A stretch of DNA of 60,894 bases from Microbacterium halophytorum (GTDB taxonomy: Bacteria > Actinomycetota > Actinomycetes > Actinomycetales > Microbacteriaceae): assembly GCF_002970975.1 (NCBI RefSeq), contig NZ_KZ672983.1, positions 359,107 through 420,000 on the forward strand, written 5' to 3'. The notes under the pieces are model-generated. The model had not been told where the DNA came from. It saw only the letters and a program-made list of their open reading frames with translations, and did no database searches. Numbering within the stretch: the first letter of the stretch is position 1; each line of letters opens with the position of its first letter. A program made the translations under genes and the position numbers. Below, in pieces: positions 7,906 to 17,008 of the stretch.

Positions 7906-9348
7906 ATGAGTGACGATCCCGCCCGCCGCAGACTCACTCATTCCGCGCCCAAGTGGGCGATCGTGCTCGCGCTCGCCTTCACCGGCATGGCGTCGGCCTA
8001 CATGTTCACCCTCGTGGTGCCGATCCAGTCGGAGCTGCCGCACCTGCTCGATGCCTCGCGCGAGGACACCGCATGGGTCGTCACGATCACGCTGCTCGCG
8101 GCCGCATGCGCGACCCCGATCTCGGGACGGCTCGGCGACATGTACGGCAAACGCCGCGTCGTGCTGGCGCTCATCATCACCCTGATCATCGGCTCGGTCG
8201 TCGCGGCGCTCGCCACCGGGATCGTCGGGGTGATCATCGGTCGCGGGCTTCAGGGCCTCACGACCGGCGTCGTCCCTCTCGGCATCGCGATCATGCGCGA
8301 CGTCCTGCCGCCGAAGCGGTTGGGCACGGCCGTCGCGCTGATGAGCGCCACGATGGGCGTGGGCGGATCGATCGGCATGCCGGTGAGCGCGTTCATCGTC
8401 GAGCACTTCGACTGGCACGCGCTGTTCTGGGTGTCGACGGGACTCGGGGTGGTCGCGTTCGCACTCGTCAGGATCCTCGTGCCGCCGAGCACGCTGCGCT
8501 CGCCCGGGCGCTTCGACGTCGTCGGCGTGATCGGGCTGACGATCGGCCTCTCCGGCGTGCTCCTCGCGGTCTCCCGCGGAGCCGAATGGGGCTGGGCCTC
8601 CCCCGCGACGCTCGCCAGCGGCATCGGCGGCGTCGCCGTGCTGCTCGTCTGGGGCTGGTACCAACTGCGCACGAGCGAGCCGCTCATCGACCTGCGCGTA
8701 ACGGCCAAGCCGGCCGTCCTCTACACCAACCTCGCGTCGATCTGCATGGGCTTCGCGCTGTTCGGCAGCAACGTGCTTCTGCCCCAGATGCTCGAACTGC
8801 CCGCCGACAGCGAGGCGGGGTTCGGCGTCGGCGTGTTCGAGACGGCGCTGCTCGTGATGCCCGCCGGCCTGCTGATGATGATCATCTCGCCGCTGTCCGG
8901 ATGGCTCGAGCGCACCGTCGGCCCGCGCATCATGCTGACGGGCGGCACGGCGGCCGTCGCGCTGTCGTACGTCTACCTGCTGGTCTGGGACGACTCGATC
9001 TGGCACCTGTTCACCGCGAACCTCTTCGTCGGAGTCGGCATCGGCCTCAGCTTCGCCGCCATGCCGATGCTGATCATGCGCTCGGTCCCGGCGGAGGAGA
9101 CCGGCGTCTCGAACGGGATCAACGCGCTCGCGCGGTCGCTCGGCACGTCGACGGCCTCGACGGTCATGGCCGCCGTGCTCGCCGCGATGGCGGTCGACAC
9201 GGGCGGCGTCGCGGTGCCTACGGCACAGGCGTTCACGACCTGCTTCTGGATCGGCGCGATCGTCGGCGCGGGAGCCGTCGTGCTCTCGCTCCTCATCCCC
9301 CGCCATCCGGAACCGACACAGCACGCGTCGGTGCCGAACGGGCGGTAG
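7906..9348 (+). CDS. MFS transporter, DHA2 (EmrB/QacA-like) drug efflux type
   Basis: 480 aa with about 14 hydrophobic segments, as in the DHA2 drug:H+ antiporters. The loop 2-3 motif GRLGDMYGKRRVVL is present, and motif C-like Gly/Pro-rich sequence GATMGVGGSIGMPVSAF-type (SATMGVGGSIGMPVSAFIV) is in the fifth helix. Repeat segments with SGWLERTVGPRIML occur in the second half. It probably exports a hydrophobic or cationic compound from the cytoplasm using the proton gradient. The substrate cannot be deduced. No dedicated regulator lies next to it. Confidence 0.88.
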   Translation: MSDDPARRRLTHSAPKWAIVLALAFTGMASAYMFTLVVPIQSELPHLLDASREDTAWVVTITLLAAACATPISGRLGDMYGKRRVVLALIITLIIGSVVAALATGIVGVIIGRGLQGLTTGVVPLGIAIMRDVLPPKRLGTAVALMSATMGVGGSIGMPVSAFIVEHFDWHALFWVSTGLGVVAFALVRILVPPSTLRSPGRFDVVGVIGLTIGLSGVLLAVSRGAEWGWASPATLASGIGGVAVLLVWGWYQLRTSEPLIDLRVTAKPAVLYTNLASICMGFALFGSNVLLPQMLELPADSEAGFGVGVFETALLVMPAGLLMMIISPLSGWLERTVGPRIMLTGGTAAVALSYVYLLVWDDSIWHLFTANLFVGVGIGLSFAAMPMLIMRSVPAEETGVSNGINALARSLGTSTASTVMAAVLAAMAVDTGGVAVPTAQAFTTCFWIGAIVGAGAVVLSLLIPRHPEPTQHASVPNGR

Positions 9349-9449
9349 GGCGCGCCCGCGGATTCGGTATCTCAGGTGTGGCGATGGATTCCGCCTCGAG
9401 AGCGCAAGAAGTGAGATAGCGATGGCGGCACCGGGCCGCCGGGCGTGCG

Positions 9450-10127
9450 TCAGGCGGTGACGAACAGATACCCGCGCTCGGGGTCGAAGCCCGCGATGCG
9501 CAGGCCGCGGCCCGTGAGCACGGCCATCTCGCGGCGCACGTTCATGCGCCACTCGTGCGCGGCCGCCGGGTCGTCCTCGCGGAGCTGCTCGACGTCATCC
9601 GGGATCGCGAGCGTCGCGACGACCGATGCGTCGGCCGGCTCGTGCGCGAGGTCGGCGAGCGACCACTTCACGTCGAGGCGGTCGGATTCGTCGCCAGCGT
9701 CGCCGCCTCCGAAGATGCCGTACTGGTTCACCACGTAGTCGGTCACCCGCGCGCCGAGCACGCCCAGATAGAAGCGCGCGTTGCGCGCGACGAGCGGGTC
9801 GAAGGTCCACGTGATGTGGCCGACGCCGCGCGACAGCGCCCACTGGCGCTGGTGCTCCTTGAGCTCGCGGCCCCAGCCGCGACCGCGGAACTCCGGCAGC
9901 AGCGCCGTGATGTGCGAGTGCATCGTGCGATTCTCGGGCAGCGAGAAGAACGCGACGGACGCGCCGACCATGCGGCCGTCGTCGAAGTAGCCGGTGACGT
10001 AGTTGCCCGACTGCTGCAGCGCGCGCATCGTGCCGGCATCGATCACCCTGGTGCCCCGGATGGCATCGAAGATGCCCTGGGCTTCGAGGATCAGTTCGAC
10101 GGTGTCCAGATCACGGATCTCACGCAT
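9450..10127 (-). CDS. GNAT family N-acetyltransferase
   Basis: 225 aa. The acetyl-CoA binding region LLPEFRGRGWGRELKEHQRQWAL (R/Q-x-x-G-x-G/A type), with HITWTFDPLVARNARFYLGVLG after it, marks the predicted acetyltransferase group COG3375. The ATG at 10127 starts right at the conserved N-terminus (MREIRDLDTVELILEAQGIF). The acceptor substrate is unknown. It lies convergent to the MFS gene and 59 bp after the DUF4188 gene on the same strand. Confidence 0.82.
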   Translation of the reverse strand: MREIRDLDTVELILEAQGIFDAIRGTRVIDAGTMRALQQSGNYVTGYFDDGRMVGASVAFFSLPENRTMHSHITALLPEFRGRGWGRELKEHQRQWALSRGVGHITWTFDPLVARNARFYLGVLGARVTDYVVNQYGIFGGGDAGDESDRLDVKWSLADLAHEPADASVVATLAIPDDVEQLREDDPAAAHEWRMNVRREMAVLTGRGLRIAGFDPERGYLFVTA

Positions 10128-10186
10128 ACACAACAGCGTATCCGGCGTTCGGGGCAGTTCGTTCGCCGGGAGGCGCGGCGATGCCG

Positions 10187-10666
10187 TCACGCGCGCGCGG
10201 TGAGGCCCTCGCGCATCCGGTCGCGCGCCCCCTTCGTGACGACGGGCTTCAGCGCCGTCGCCGCCCCGAGGCCGGTCGGCGGCATGGAGTAGTAGAACGT
10301 CTCCGCTCGTTCGACCTGGAACGTCTCGTGCCAGATGCCCACCGAGCCGCTCGCCGTGCGCGCCCGCCGGTTGAACGCGGCCCATGCCGGTCGATGCTGC
10401 GCATCGGGGTTCGACGCGTAGTCGTAGAGCTTGTCGAGGCTCGTCCAGTACAGCAGCACGCTCGGGGTGCGGGGCAGGCCGAACAGGCGGTACCCGACGG
10501 CACCGGAATCCGGATCGGACATCAGCTCCCTGATCATCGGCGGCATGGCGGTGAACGTCGGCCACCAATCCCGGATGCGCGACCAGCGATTGATGCGCAT
10601 GCCGATGAGGAAGACGACCAGTTCGCCGTCGTAGTCGTGCGTGAGCCGCTCGGGCGCGGGTCGCAT
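10187..10666 (-). CDS. DUF4188 domain-containing protein
   Basis: 159 aa, matching DUF4188 from end to end: VVFLIGMRINRWSRIRDWWP early, SVLLYWTSLDKLYDYAS in the middle, and GIWHETFQVERAETFYYSMPPTGLG near the end. The fold is a ferredoxin-like alpha/beta barrel related to antibiotic-biosynthesis monooxygenases and phenylacetaldoxime dehydratase. DUF4188 genes very often neighbour a MerR regulator, as here: the MerR gene is divergent across 83 bp containing a strong palindrome. It is likely induced by a small toxic compound; the reaction is unknown. Confidence 0.85.
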   Translation of the reverse strand: MRPAPERLTHDYDGELVVFLIGMRINRWSRIRDWWPTFTAMPPMIRELMSDPDSGAVGYRLFGLPRTPSVLLYWTSLDKLYDYASNPDAQHRPAWAAFNRRARTASGSVGIWHETFQVERAETFYYSMPPTGLGAATALKPVVTKGARDRMREGLTARA

Positions 10667-10688
10667 GCGGTCCTCCTGACCTCGTCGT

Positions 10689-10711
10689 ATTGGATAGCGA
10701 AGCTCTCCAAT
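10689..10711. promoter_or_regulatory. MerR-type operator between DUF4188 and merR genes
   Basis: A 23-bp palindrome with ATTGGA and TCCAAT outer arms and AGC/GCT inner arms around a central A; 9 of 11 base pairs match. It lies in an AT-rich divergent intergenic region, 22 bp from the DUF4188 start and 38 bp from the MerR start. MerR proteins bind such pseudo-palindromes within the promoter spacer. TACTAT at 10724-10729 is a possible -10 for the MerR gene. Confidence 0.6.
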
Positions 10712-10749
10712 TATGGGGAGTGTTACTATCTAATGTCAACAGGAGGACC

Positions 10750-11358
10750 ATGCGCATTTCCGAGCTCGCCCGTCGCGGCGGGGTGACGACCGCCACCGTG
10801 AAGTACTACCTGCGGGAGGGGCTCGTGCCCCCCGGCGAGCTGACGTCGTCGACCCAGGCGGTGTACGGTGACGCGCACGTCGCCCGCCTTCGCCTGGTGC
10901 GCGCCCTGCTCGGGCCGGGCAAGCTGTCGATCGCGCAGGCGAAGGACGTCCTCGCGGTCATCGACGACCCGGGCGACGACATGTTCGAGGCGCTCGGCGC
11001 CGCGCAGGCGGCCGCCTATGGCGCCCCGGATGACGTGGATACGAGCCGCGCGCTGGCGCTCGTCGAGCGGGCCGGATGGCGCGTCGACCCCGCCAGCCGA
11101 GAGGTCGGTCAGCTCGCGGAGGCGCTCGCCGCGCTCGAGGATGCGGGCTTCGATGTACCGCCGTCGGTGATGGAGGGCTACGTCGCCGCCGCCGAGCGGA
11201 TCGGCGCGCTCGAGCTCGACGCGATACCGCAGGACCCCGCCGAGGCGCTGCGCTACGCCGTGCTCGGGACGATCCTCGTCGAGCCGCTCCTGCTGGCGCT
11301 GCGCAGGCTGGGCGAACAGCACGCCTCGGCCGTGCGCTTCGCCCCCTCGACCGACTGA
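10750..11358 (+). CDS. MerR family transcriptional regulator
   Basis: 202 aa. The N-terminal winged helix MRISELARRGGVTTATVKYYLREGL (1-25), followed by AVYGDAHVARLRLVRALLG, is the MerR DNA-binding domain. The C-terminal half is an all-helical, Ala/Leu-rich effector domain without a cysteine metal site, which argues against metal sensing. The ATG at 10750 directly follows AGGAGG. It is divergent from the DUF4188 gene and most likely its activator; several actinobacterial genomes keep this pair together. Confidence 0.88.
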   Translation: MRISELARRGGVTTATVKYYLREGLVPPGELTSSTQAVYGDAHVARLRLVRALLGPGKLSIAQAKDVLAVIDDPGDDMFEALGAAQAAAYGAPDDVDTSRALALVERAGWRVDPASREVGQLAEALAALEDAGFDVPPSVMEGYVAAAERIGALELDAIPQDPAEALRYAVLGTILVEPLLLALRRLGEQHASAVRFAPSTD

Positions 11359-11395
11359 CGCGCACCCGCCGCGGCCGCCGGCAAGACGCGGTCGC

Positions 11396-12241
11396 CTAGG
11401 ATGACGCGCCGGCCGGCCACGCCTGCCGGCGCCAGGGGCTCTCGGCGTCGTCGCGCAGCCACTCGACGGCGCTCACGCGCTGCTTGTGCGCCGTGAACTT
11501 CGACGACCGCAGACCGGCGACGTACCGATCGGCGTATTCGCCCCAGCCGTCGAACAGCGCGGCCGCCGACGCACCGCAGACGTCCTGGAGCAGCTCGATG
11601 CTCTCCTGCGGGGCGAGGCCGACGTGCCCGATCCACCGAGCGAGGTTGGCGCTGCGGCCGATGTCGAAGGCGAGGGTGTTCTTCGCCTCCTCCAGCTCGG
11701 CAGCGCTGACGTCGAGGTCGGCGTCGGCGATCGGCGCCTTCACGACCTCGTCGAGCTGGAACTCGTCGATCACCCTCCGAGGGGTCCCCGCCGCCTCGAG
11801 CCGCGTCCGGATCGCGTCGGCATCGCTCGCGGGGTCCGCGACGATCAGGGCCTGCGTCGTGCGCATCACGAGGTTCGCGCCCTCGGCGATCCTCGCACCC
11901 GCCTGGGCCTCGTTCCGCACGCCCCAGTCGCGCGCGAGCGCCTGCCCGACGGTCCCCCACGGCTGGCACACGCCGTAGCCGAAGTACGTCTGATCCTCGG
12001 AGTGCTTGCTCTGGCGGCCCTTCGTGATCTGCCACTCGTAGCGCGCGTACGGTGCGGCGAGCGCGGCCGCGAACCGGCGCCACGGGTCCGTCTGCGGCGG
12101 GGCGTCCGGCGAGCCGGGGCCGGCGAGGTGTTTGCGGGTGCGCGAACGCCGCACGGCGACCGCCCACCAGATCACCGCCACGCAGAAGACCAGAACGGCC
12201 CCCACCACGATGATGACGACGGTGGTCTCGGAACCGCTCAT
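11396..12241 (-). CDS. DUF1266 domain-containing membrane-anchored protein
   Basis: 281 aa. One N-terminal membrane helix (about residues 8-28, VVIIVVGAVLVFCVAVIWWAV) is followed by a basic stop-transfer (RRSRTRKH) and a cytoplasmic domain. That domain carries DUF1266 features: WGVRNEAQAGARI, then FDIGRSANLARWIGHVG and WGEYADRYVAGL. DUF1266 proteins are of unknown function, often in clusters with other envelope or stress genes. The ATG at 12241 is preferred to one 33 bases upstream because it leaves the helix as the N-terminus. Confidence 0.8.
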   Translation of the reverse strand: MSGSETTVVIIVVGAVLVFCVAVIWWAVAVRRSRTRKHLAGPGSPDAPPQTDPWRRFAAALAAPYARYEWQITKGRQSKHSEDQTYFGYGVCQPWGTVGQALARDWGVRNEAQAGARIAEGANLVMRTTQALIVADPASDADAIRTRLEAAGTPRRVIDEFQLDEVVKAPIADADLDVSAAELEEAKNTLAFDIGRSANLARWIGHVGLAPQESIELLQDVCGASAAALFDGWGEYADRYVAGLRSSKFTAHKQRVSAVEWLRDDAESPWRRQAWPAGASS

Positions 12242-12377
12242 GATGCCCCCTGTGCTCGATGGCTTCCCCGACATATTCCTACCGCGCCCGGGGCGCGCGC
12301 GTCCAGCGCGGCTCGCACTCCGACCGCCCGAACGGCGGCTTCACGGAACGTCCGCGCTTCGGGATAGCGTGGTCGGC

Positions 12378-12791
12378 ATGAGCGACTACACCGCGATCGA
12401 ACTGGGCGGCCTCGACGAATGGGGCTCGGGCGGGGAACACCCCGGCAAGCGCTTCATCGACGCCGAGCTGGGTACCGCACACACGGGCATCTCGGTGAAC
12501 TCGACCGAGCCCGGCGGCGAGTCACCGTTCTGGCACGTGCACTCGGCGATCGAGGAGACCCACATCGTGCTCTCGGGCCGCGGCGAGATCGCGCTCGACG
12601 ACGAGGTGGTCCCGCTCGGCCCCGGGACCGTCGTGCGCGTCGGGCCCGGCACGTGGCGCGCCGTGCGGGCGCTGCCCGACAGCGGCGAGCCGATGAAGTG
12701 GCTCTGCGTGCGCTCGGGCGCCGACTCGCTCGCGGGCGTCGGCGACGACGCCGAGATCGACAGTGAGCGCCCGTTCCCCTGGAACGCGTGA
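12378..12791 (+). CDS. Single-domain cupin protein
   Basis: 137 aa. The first cupin motif is FWHVHSAIEETHIVLSGRGE (two His and one Glu metal ligands plus a third His). In the second motif, GPGTVVRVGPGTWRAV, the usual His ligand is replaced by Trp/Arg. It may bind metal weakly or act as a small-molecule binding protein. Reaction and substrate are unknown. It is followed after 49 bp by the FUSC gene on the same strand. Confidence 0.8.
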   Translation: MSDYTAIELGGLDEWGSGGEHPGKRFIDAELGTAHTGISVNSTEPGGESPFWHVHSAIEETHIVLSGRGEIALDDEVVPLGPGTVVRVGPGTWRAVRALPDSGEPMKWLCVRSGADSLAGVGDDAEIDSERPFPWNA

Positions 12792-12840
12792 CGCGGCGCC
12801 CTCACCGGCGACGTCCGGCTGGCGGCCATAAGCTCGAACG

Positions 12841-14487
12841 GTGACGTCACCGGCCGAGCATCCCCCGACGCACACGCTCCCCCGCGTGCGCCCGCAGTTC
12901 GCAATCGGCCCCACCCTCCGCTCGACGCGGCTGCCGCGCGACACCTGGTACCTGCGTGCGGCGGGGCTCGTCGTCGCGGCGCTGATCCCGCTCGCGATCC
13001 TCGCGGCGATCGGCCGCGTCGACCTCGGCTCGTACACGATGGCCGGTTCGATGACGGCCCTCTACACGCACGGCCTGCCCTACCGCCGGCGGGCGCGCAC
13101 GATGGCGGGCTTCGTCGCGATGCTGTGGGCCGGCTGCGCTCTCGCGCTGTGCACGGCGGCCGCGACCGACGAGACCCTCGTGCGCATCGCCGTGGCTGTC
13201 GTGCTCGCCGCGGTCATCAAGGTCGCGCACGAGGCGTCCGCCGTCGGCCCTCCGCCCGCGGTCATCCCGATCTTCCTCGTGACGGCGCTCGCCTTCACGG
13301 ATCAGGAATGGCCGGATGTGCCGCTGCACGCCGGCCTGGTCGCCGCGGCCGGCGTCGTGGCGTGGCTGGTCGTGATGTCTCCTTCCCTCGTGCGCAGGCA
13401 CGGTCCCGAGCGGCGGGCCGTCGCGACGGCCGTCCTCGCGACGATCCCGTGGGGCACGGATCCGACGGACCTCGCGGCCCGCGACGGCCTCGCGACCGCG
13501 ATCGCCGCCGCGTGGCGCACCATGTCGTTCGCCGGCACGCGCAGCGCCGAGCACACCGCCCTCGAGGGCCACATCGTGGCAGCGGAGCGCGTCCTGGCCG
13601 ACCCGGCGCTCAGCAGCCCCGAGCGGGCGCGCGCCGCGGCGCGCGAGATCGAGCGCTCGCGCACGGCGCTGCCCGTCCCGCCGCTCACCGAGGACGAGGT
13701 CGCGCAGATCCGCGGCGTCGAGCTCAGCTGGCGGGCACCGCGTTCGTTCGCGGAGCGCCACCCCGTCATGGCCGCGTTCCGCCCAGGGTCGCCATCGATG
13801 CCTTTCTTCTGGCGCGTCGTCGCCGGATGCCTCGCGGCCGCACTCCTGTCGTATGCGCTCGGCGTCGGGCGCCCCTTCTGGGCGATCACGTCGGCGGCGG
13901 TCATCGTGCAGCCGAACCTGCTGCTCACGTGGCGCAAGGCGCCGCCCCGCGCGCTCGGCGCGGTGCTCGGCGTCGGCCTGTTCGCCCTGCTGGCGCCCGT
14001 CGCCCACGTCGACCCCCTCGTCGGCGTCGCGATGATCCTCGTCATGAACGTGCTCGCCGAGTTCTTCGTGCCGCGCAACTACCTGATCGGCCAGGCGTTC
14101 GTCACGCCGATGGCACTGCTGATGAGCCAGTTCGGTGCGATCCTGCCGACCGGCGAACTCGTCGTCGACCGGCTGATCGACACCGTCCTCGGCGTCGCGA
14201 CGGGCCTGGCCGCGTCGTTCCTCATCCGGAACGGCCACCTGCGGCGGCACGCGAAGGAGGCGACGGAGCGCCTCGAGCGGGCGACGTCGGCCGCCCTGGC
14301 TCTCGATGACGGCGCGCGCGAGGCCGAGCGCACCCGCGTCAGGCGCGAGCTGATCGCCCGGCTCGCCGCCGTCTCGGCCGCCGTCCGCTCATCGGACGAC
14401 GAGTGGTGGACCCACCGCGTCGACGAGGCGCGCGTTGTGGCCGCCCAGAAGGGCGCCCACAACGCGCTCGCGAAGCTGTCGGGCTGA
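12841..14487 (+). CDS. FUSC family inner-membrane protein
   Basis: 548 aa. There are two blocks of five to six membrane helices (about residues 38-185 and 325-465) separated by a cytoplasmic linker of about 140 residues. This is the repeat architecture of FUSC / aromatic-acid exporter (AaeB/YccS-like) proteins. GRPFWAITSAAVIVQPNLLL and RNYLIGQAFVTPMALLMSQ in the second block are typical. Such proteins are linked to efflux of fusaric and aromatic carboxylic acids. The GTG at 12841 starts the family N-terminus. Direct evidence for the substrate is lacking. Confidence 0.82.
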   Translation: MTSPAEHPPTHTLPRVRPQFAIGPTLRSTRLPRDTWYLRAAGLVVAALIPLAILAAIGRVDLGSYTMAGSMTALYTHGLPYRRRARTMAGFVAMLWAGCALALCTAAATDETLVRIAVAVVLAAVIKVAHEASAVGPPPAVIPIFLVTALAFTDQEWPDVPLHAGLVAAAGVVAWLVVMSPSLVRRHGPERRAVATAVLATIPWGTDPTDLAARDGLATAIAAAWRTMSFAGTRSAEHTALEGHIVAAERVLADPALSSPERARAAAREIERSRTALPVPPLTEDEVAQIRGVELSWRAPRSFAERHPVMAAFRPGSPSMPFFWRVVAGCLAAALLSYALGVGRPFWAITSAAVIVQPNLLLTWRKAPPRALGAVLGVGLFALLAPVAHVDPLVGVAMILVMNVLAEFFVPRNYLIGQAFVTPMALLMSQFGAILPTGELVVDRLIDTVLGVATGLAASFLIRNGHLRRHAKEATERLERATSAALALDDGAREAERTRVRRELIARLAAVSAAVRSSDDEWWTHRVDEARVVAAQKGAHNALAKLSG

Positions 14488-14492
14488 CGAGC

Positions 14493-15704
14493 TCAACCCC
14501 GCTTCATCCGGCTCGTGATCACGGCAGCGGCGGCCGCGAGGACGCCGATGATGCCGACGGCCCCCGCGAGCCCGCCGAGAGCGGCGCCGAGGCCGTTCGC
14601 GACGACGGGTGCCAGGAAGTTGCCGAGGAAGAACGCGCCCGTCCAGAGGCCTGTGACGCGGCCGCGCTCGGCGAAGCCCGTGCGTGCGACGACCCAGGTG
14701 AGGAATCCGGGCAGGATGAGGCCCGCACCGAACGACGCGATCAGGGCGCCCGGAACGACGCCGCCCACGCCGAGGCCGCTGAGCGCCCAGAGCAGGATCA
14801 TGCCGACGGCCTGCAGCGCGAAGCCGACGGGAACGACGCGGTCGCCGAGGAGCTTCCGGATCTGCGGGAAGAAGATGCCGCCGAGGGCGACGAACAGGGA
14901 GGCGACGGCCGCTATGCCGCCGATCACCGCGGTGTTGCTCGCGGCGATGCCTGCCTGCTCGACGATGACGGGCAGGTTGACGACCAGCGTGTAGAACGTG
15001 AGGCCGCCGAGGATCGTGACCAGGAGCGGACCGACGAGCGGGCCCCACGCGATTCGGCTGCGCTCGACGGTTCCGACGGCCTCGCCGCCCCGCGGCTCCC
15101 ACAGCAGGACAACGGCGGCCGCGGCGATGACGAGGCTCACGAGGTACACCCAGAACGGCGCCTGCCAGCCGGCGGCGCCGACGGCCGTGCCCACGATGAT
15201 GAACACGGTCGCGCCGATCGATGCCGTGGCCCCCTGCAGGCCGAGGTAGCGGCTGCGCTGCTTCTCGTCGCGGTAGTAGTCGACGATGAGGGCCGTCGCG
15301 ACGGTCATGATCGCCGACTCGCAGACGCCCAGCGCGAGGCGGGAGGCGAGGATCGCGCCGAGCCCGTCGACGAACGCGGGGATGACGCCGAGCGCGGCGT
15401 ACGCGACGAGCCCGATCACGAGGAGCCACTTGCGACCGACCCTGTCGACGATCTGGCCGGCGAACGGCGCGAACACTGCGATCATCAGCGCCGGCGCCGT
15501 GATGAGCAGCGGCACGAGCACGGCCGAGCCGGGCGTGCCGGCGAAGTGCTCGAGCATCTGCGGCAGGACCGGGGTGAGCAGGGTCGCCGCCATCACGGGC
15601 ATGCTGGCCGCGGCGAGCAGCACGATGGCCTGGACGGCCGTCGCGTTCCTCCTCGTCACGGGGTGTGCGTGTGTCGCTGCTGACACGGGAACTCCTTCGT
15701 TCAT
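14493..15704 (-). CDS. MFS transporter, DHA1-like
   Basis: 403 aa with 12 predicted helices. The MFS loop motif GQIVDRVGRKWLLVIG occurs after helix 2, and SRYLGLQGATASIGATVF marks helix 4-5. It is convergent with the FUSC gene (5 bp apart) and is the last gene of the long minus-strand run that carries the aromatic ring-cleavage genes. It may therefore move a substrate or product of that pathway; this is inference from position only. A short gap of 122 bp separates it from the upstream metallo-hydrolase gene. Confidence 0.87.
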   Translation of the reverse strand: MNEGVPVSAATHAHPVTRRNATAVQAIVLLAAASMPVMAATLLTPVLPQMLEHFAGTPGSAVLVPLLITAPALMIAVFAPFAGQIVDRVGRKWLLVIGLVAYAALGVIPAFVDGLGAILASRLALGVCESAIMTVATALIVDYYRDEKQRSRYLGLQGATASIGATVFIIVGTAVGAAGWQAPFWVYLVSLVIAAAAVVLLWEPRGGEAVGTVERSRIAWGPLVGPLLVTILGGLTFYTLVVNLPVIVEQAGIAASNTAVIGGIAAVASLFVALGGIFFPQIRKLLGDRVVPVGFALQAVGMILLWALSGLGVGGVVPGALIASFGAGLILPGFLTWVVARTGFAERGRVTGLWTGAFFLGNFLAPVVANGLGAALGGLAGAVGIIGVLAAAAAVITSRMKRG

Positions 15705-15826
15705 GGCGCGCTCGCCTTCGAGGCACGCCGGGGTGTCGGGATCCTTCTACTCTCGCCCGACGGCACCGGTTCCGACCCCGCTCATCGGTGATGCCGGATA
15801 TCGGATGTGGTGATCCACGGCCCGAA

Positions 15827-17008
15827 TCACACGCCGACGGCGATGGCCTCGAGGTCGTGCGCGACGACGAGCTTCCCGTCGAACCCCTTGCGCGCCGCGC
15901 GCCAGTGGCTGTCCGGGGTGCTCACCGGCACGCGGTGGTTCAGCACCAGCGTCTTCACCCCGGCGGGCTGGGCGACCTCCCGGCCGACCTGCGCGATCGT
16001 CGTGTGCGATTCGAGAAGGTGCTTCCGCAGGGGCTCCGCCGTTTCGGGCGGCAGGTTCGCGACGAGCTGGTCGACCCACGCCGGATCGATGACCTCGTGG
16101 ATCAGGACATCGGCGCCGCGAGCCAGATCGATGAGGTTCTCGCTCACGGTCGTATCGCCGGAGATGACGATCGAGCCGTCAGGCGTGTCGAAGCGGTACG
16201 CGAAAGCCGGCGCAGTGGGGTGGTGGTCGACGAGCGTGGCCGTCACCGTCACGTCTCCATCTCGCCACACGGGGATGGGAGCGTCGAGCCGCGGCGGAAC
16301 GCCGTCGGGGCCGATGTCCCAGATACCGGTGAGGTCGATGTCGTGCACGTCGAACGTCTTGCTCGGCAGGGGGAAGTTGCTGTCCTGAACGCGGTCGTTG
16401 ATGTCCTGCGCGAAAGCAGCCTCGAGCGACCGGCTCATGCTGACGAGTCCTGGGACCGGGTTGTCCTCGGCAGCGAGATCGCGTTCCGGCGCATCCGGCG
16501 GGGACAGCCGCGGGAGGGTGCCCCTGTCGCCCGGTCCGAACACCTGGATCGGGGTGTCGTCGCGCCCGACGATGTTGGTGCCGCCGGTCGCGTACATCGC
16601 GGGCCAATCGGTCGTGTGGTCGGAGTGGAGGTGGGTGAAGAGCACCGCGGCGACGTTCGTGAGGCTCGAGCCGACCTGCGGGTTCGGCGCTATGCCGGAC
16701 GCAGCAAGGTTGGCGAACGCTCCGAGACCGAGATCGACGATGTAGGCACGCCCGGCGTGCACGATCATCGTGGACGTCCCCGCCGTGTGATCGCCGAGGT
16801 AGGTCGGACCGCCGGCGACTCCGAGCGGCACGATCTGCGTCCGTACACCGCTCAGCAGACCGGTCGTGTGCTTCGACCCTTTTCCGTTTCCGGGCTTCGC
16901 CGCTGCCCCTGAGGCGGGCCCGGCTGCGGCAAGCACCCCCGCTCCGAGCGGCACTGCCATTCCGCCCAGCAGCATTCCGCGGCGGGAGAATCGTCGGTTG
17001 TCGGTCAT
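15827..17008 (-). CDS. Tat-exported MBL-fold metallo-hydrolase
   Basis: 393 aa. The N-terminus is a twin-arginine signal (RRFSRRGMLL then an Ala/Gly-rich hydrophobic core ending near AAGPASGAAA), so the folded enzyme is probably exported. The mature part is a metallo-beta-lactamase fold with the metal motif THLHSDH (H126, H128, D130, H131), a later SGDTTVSENLIDL Asp and a C-terminal LESHTT/LVLNHRVP region. This resembles RNase Z-like or arylsulfatase-type hydrolases. The start overlaps the stop of a small open frame upstream (ATGA), implying coupled translation. It lies downstream of the ring-cleavage genes on the same strand. The substrate is unknown. Confidence 0.85.
   Translation of the reverse strand: MTDNRRFSRRGMLLGGMAVPLGAGVLAAAGPASGAAAKPGNGKGSKHTTGLLSGVRTQIVPLGVAGGPTYLGDHTAGTSTMIVHAGRAYIVDLGLGAFANLAASGIAPNPQVGSSLTNVAAVLFTHLHSDHTTDWPAMYATGGTNIVGRDDTPIQVFGPGDRGTLPRLSPPDAPERDLAAEDNPVPGLVSMSRSLEAAFAQDINDRVQDSNFPLPSKTFDVHDIDLTGIWDIGPDGVPPRLDAPIPVWRDGDVTVTATLVDHHPTAPAFAYRFDTPDGSIVISGDTTVSENLIDLARGADVLIHEVIDPAWVDQLVANLPPETAEPLRKHLLESHTTIAQVGREVAQPAGVKTLVLNHRVPVSTPDSHWRAARKGFDGKLVVAHDLEAIAVGV

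Noticed and set aside
9368..9418. TATCTCA...TGAGATA inverted repeat between MFS and GNAT genes
   Set aside because: The arms are only 7 bp and 37 bp apart between convergent genes; chance is likely and no regulator is linked.
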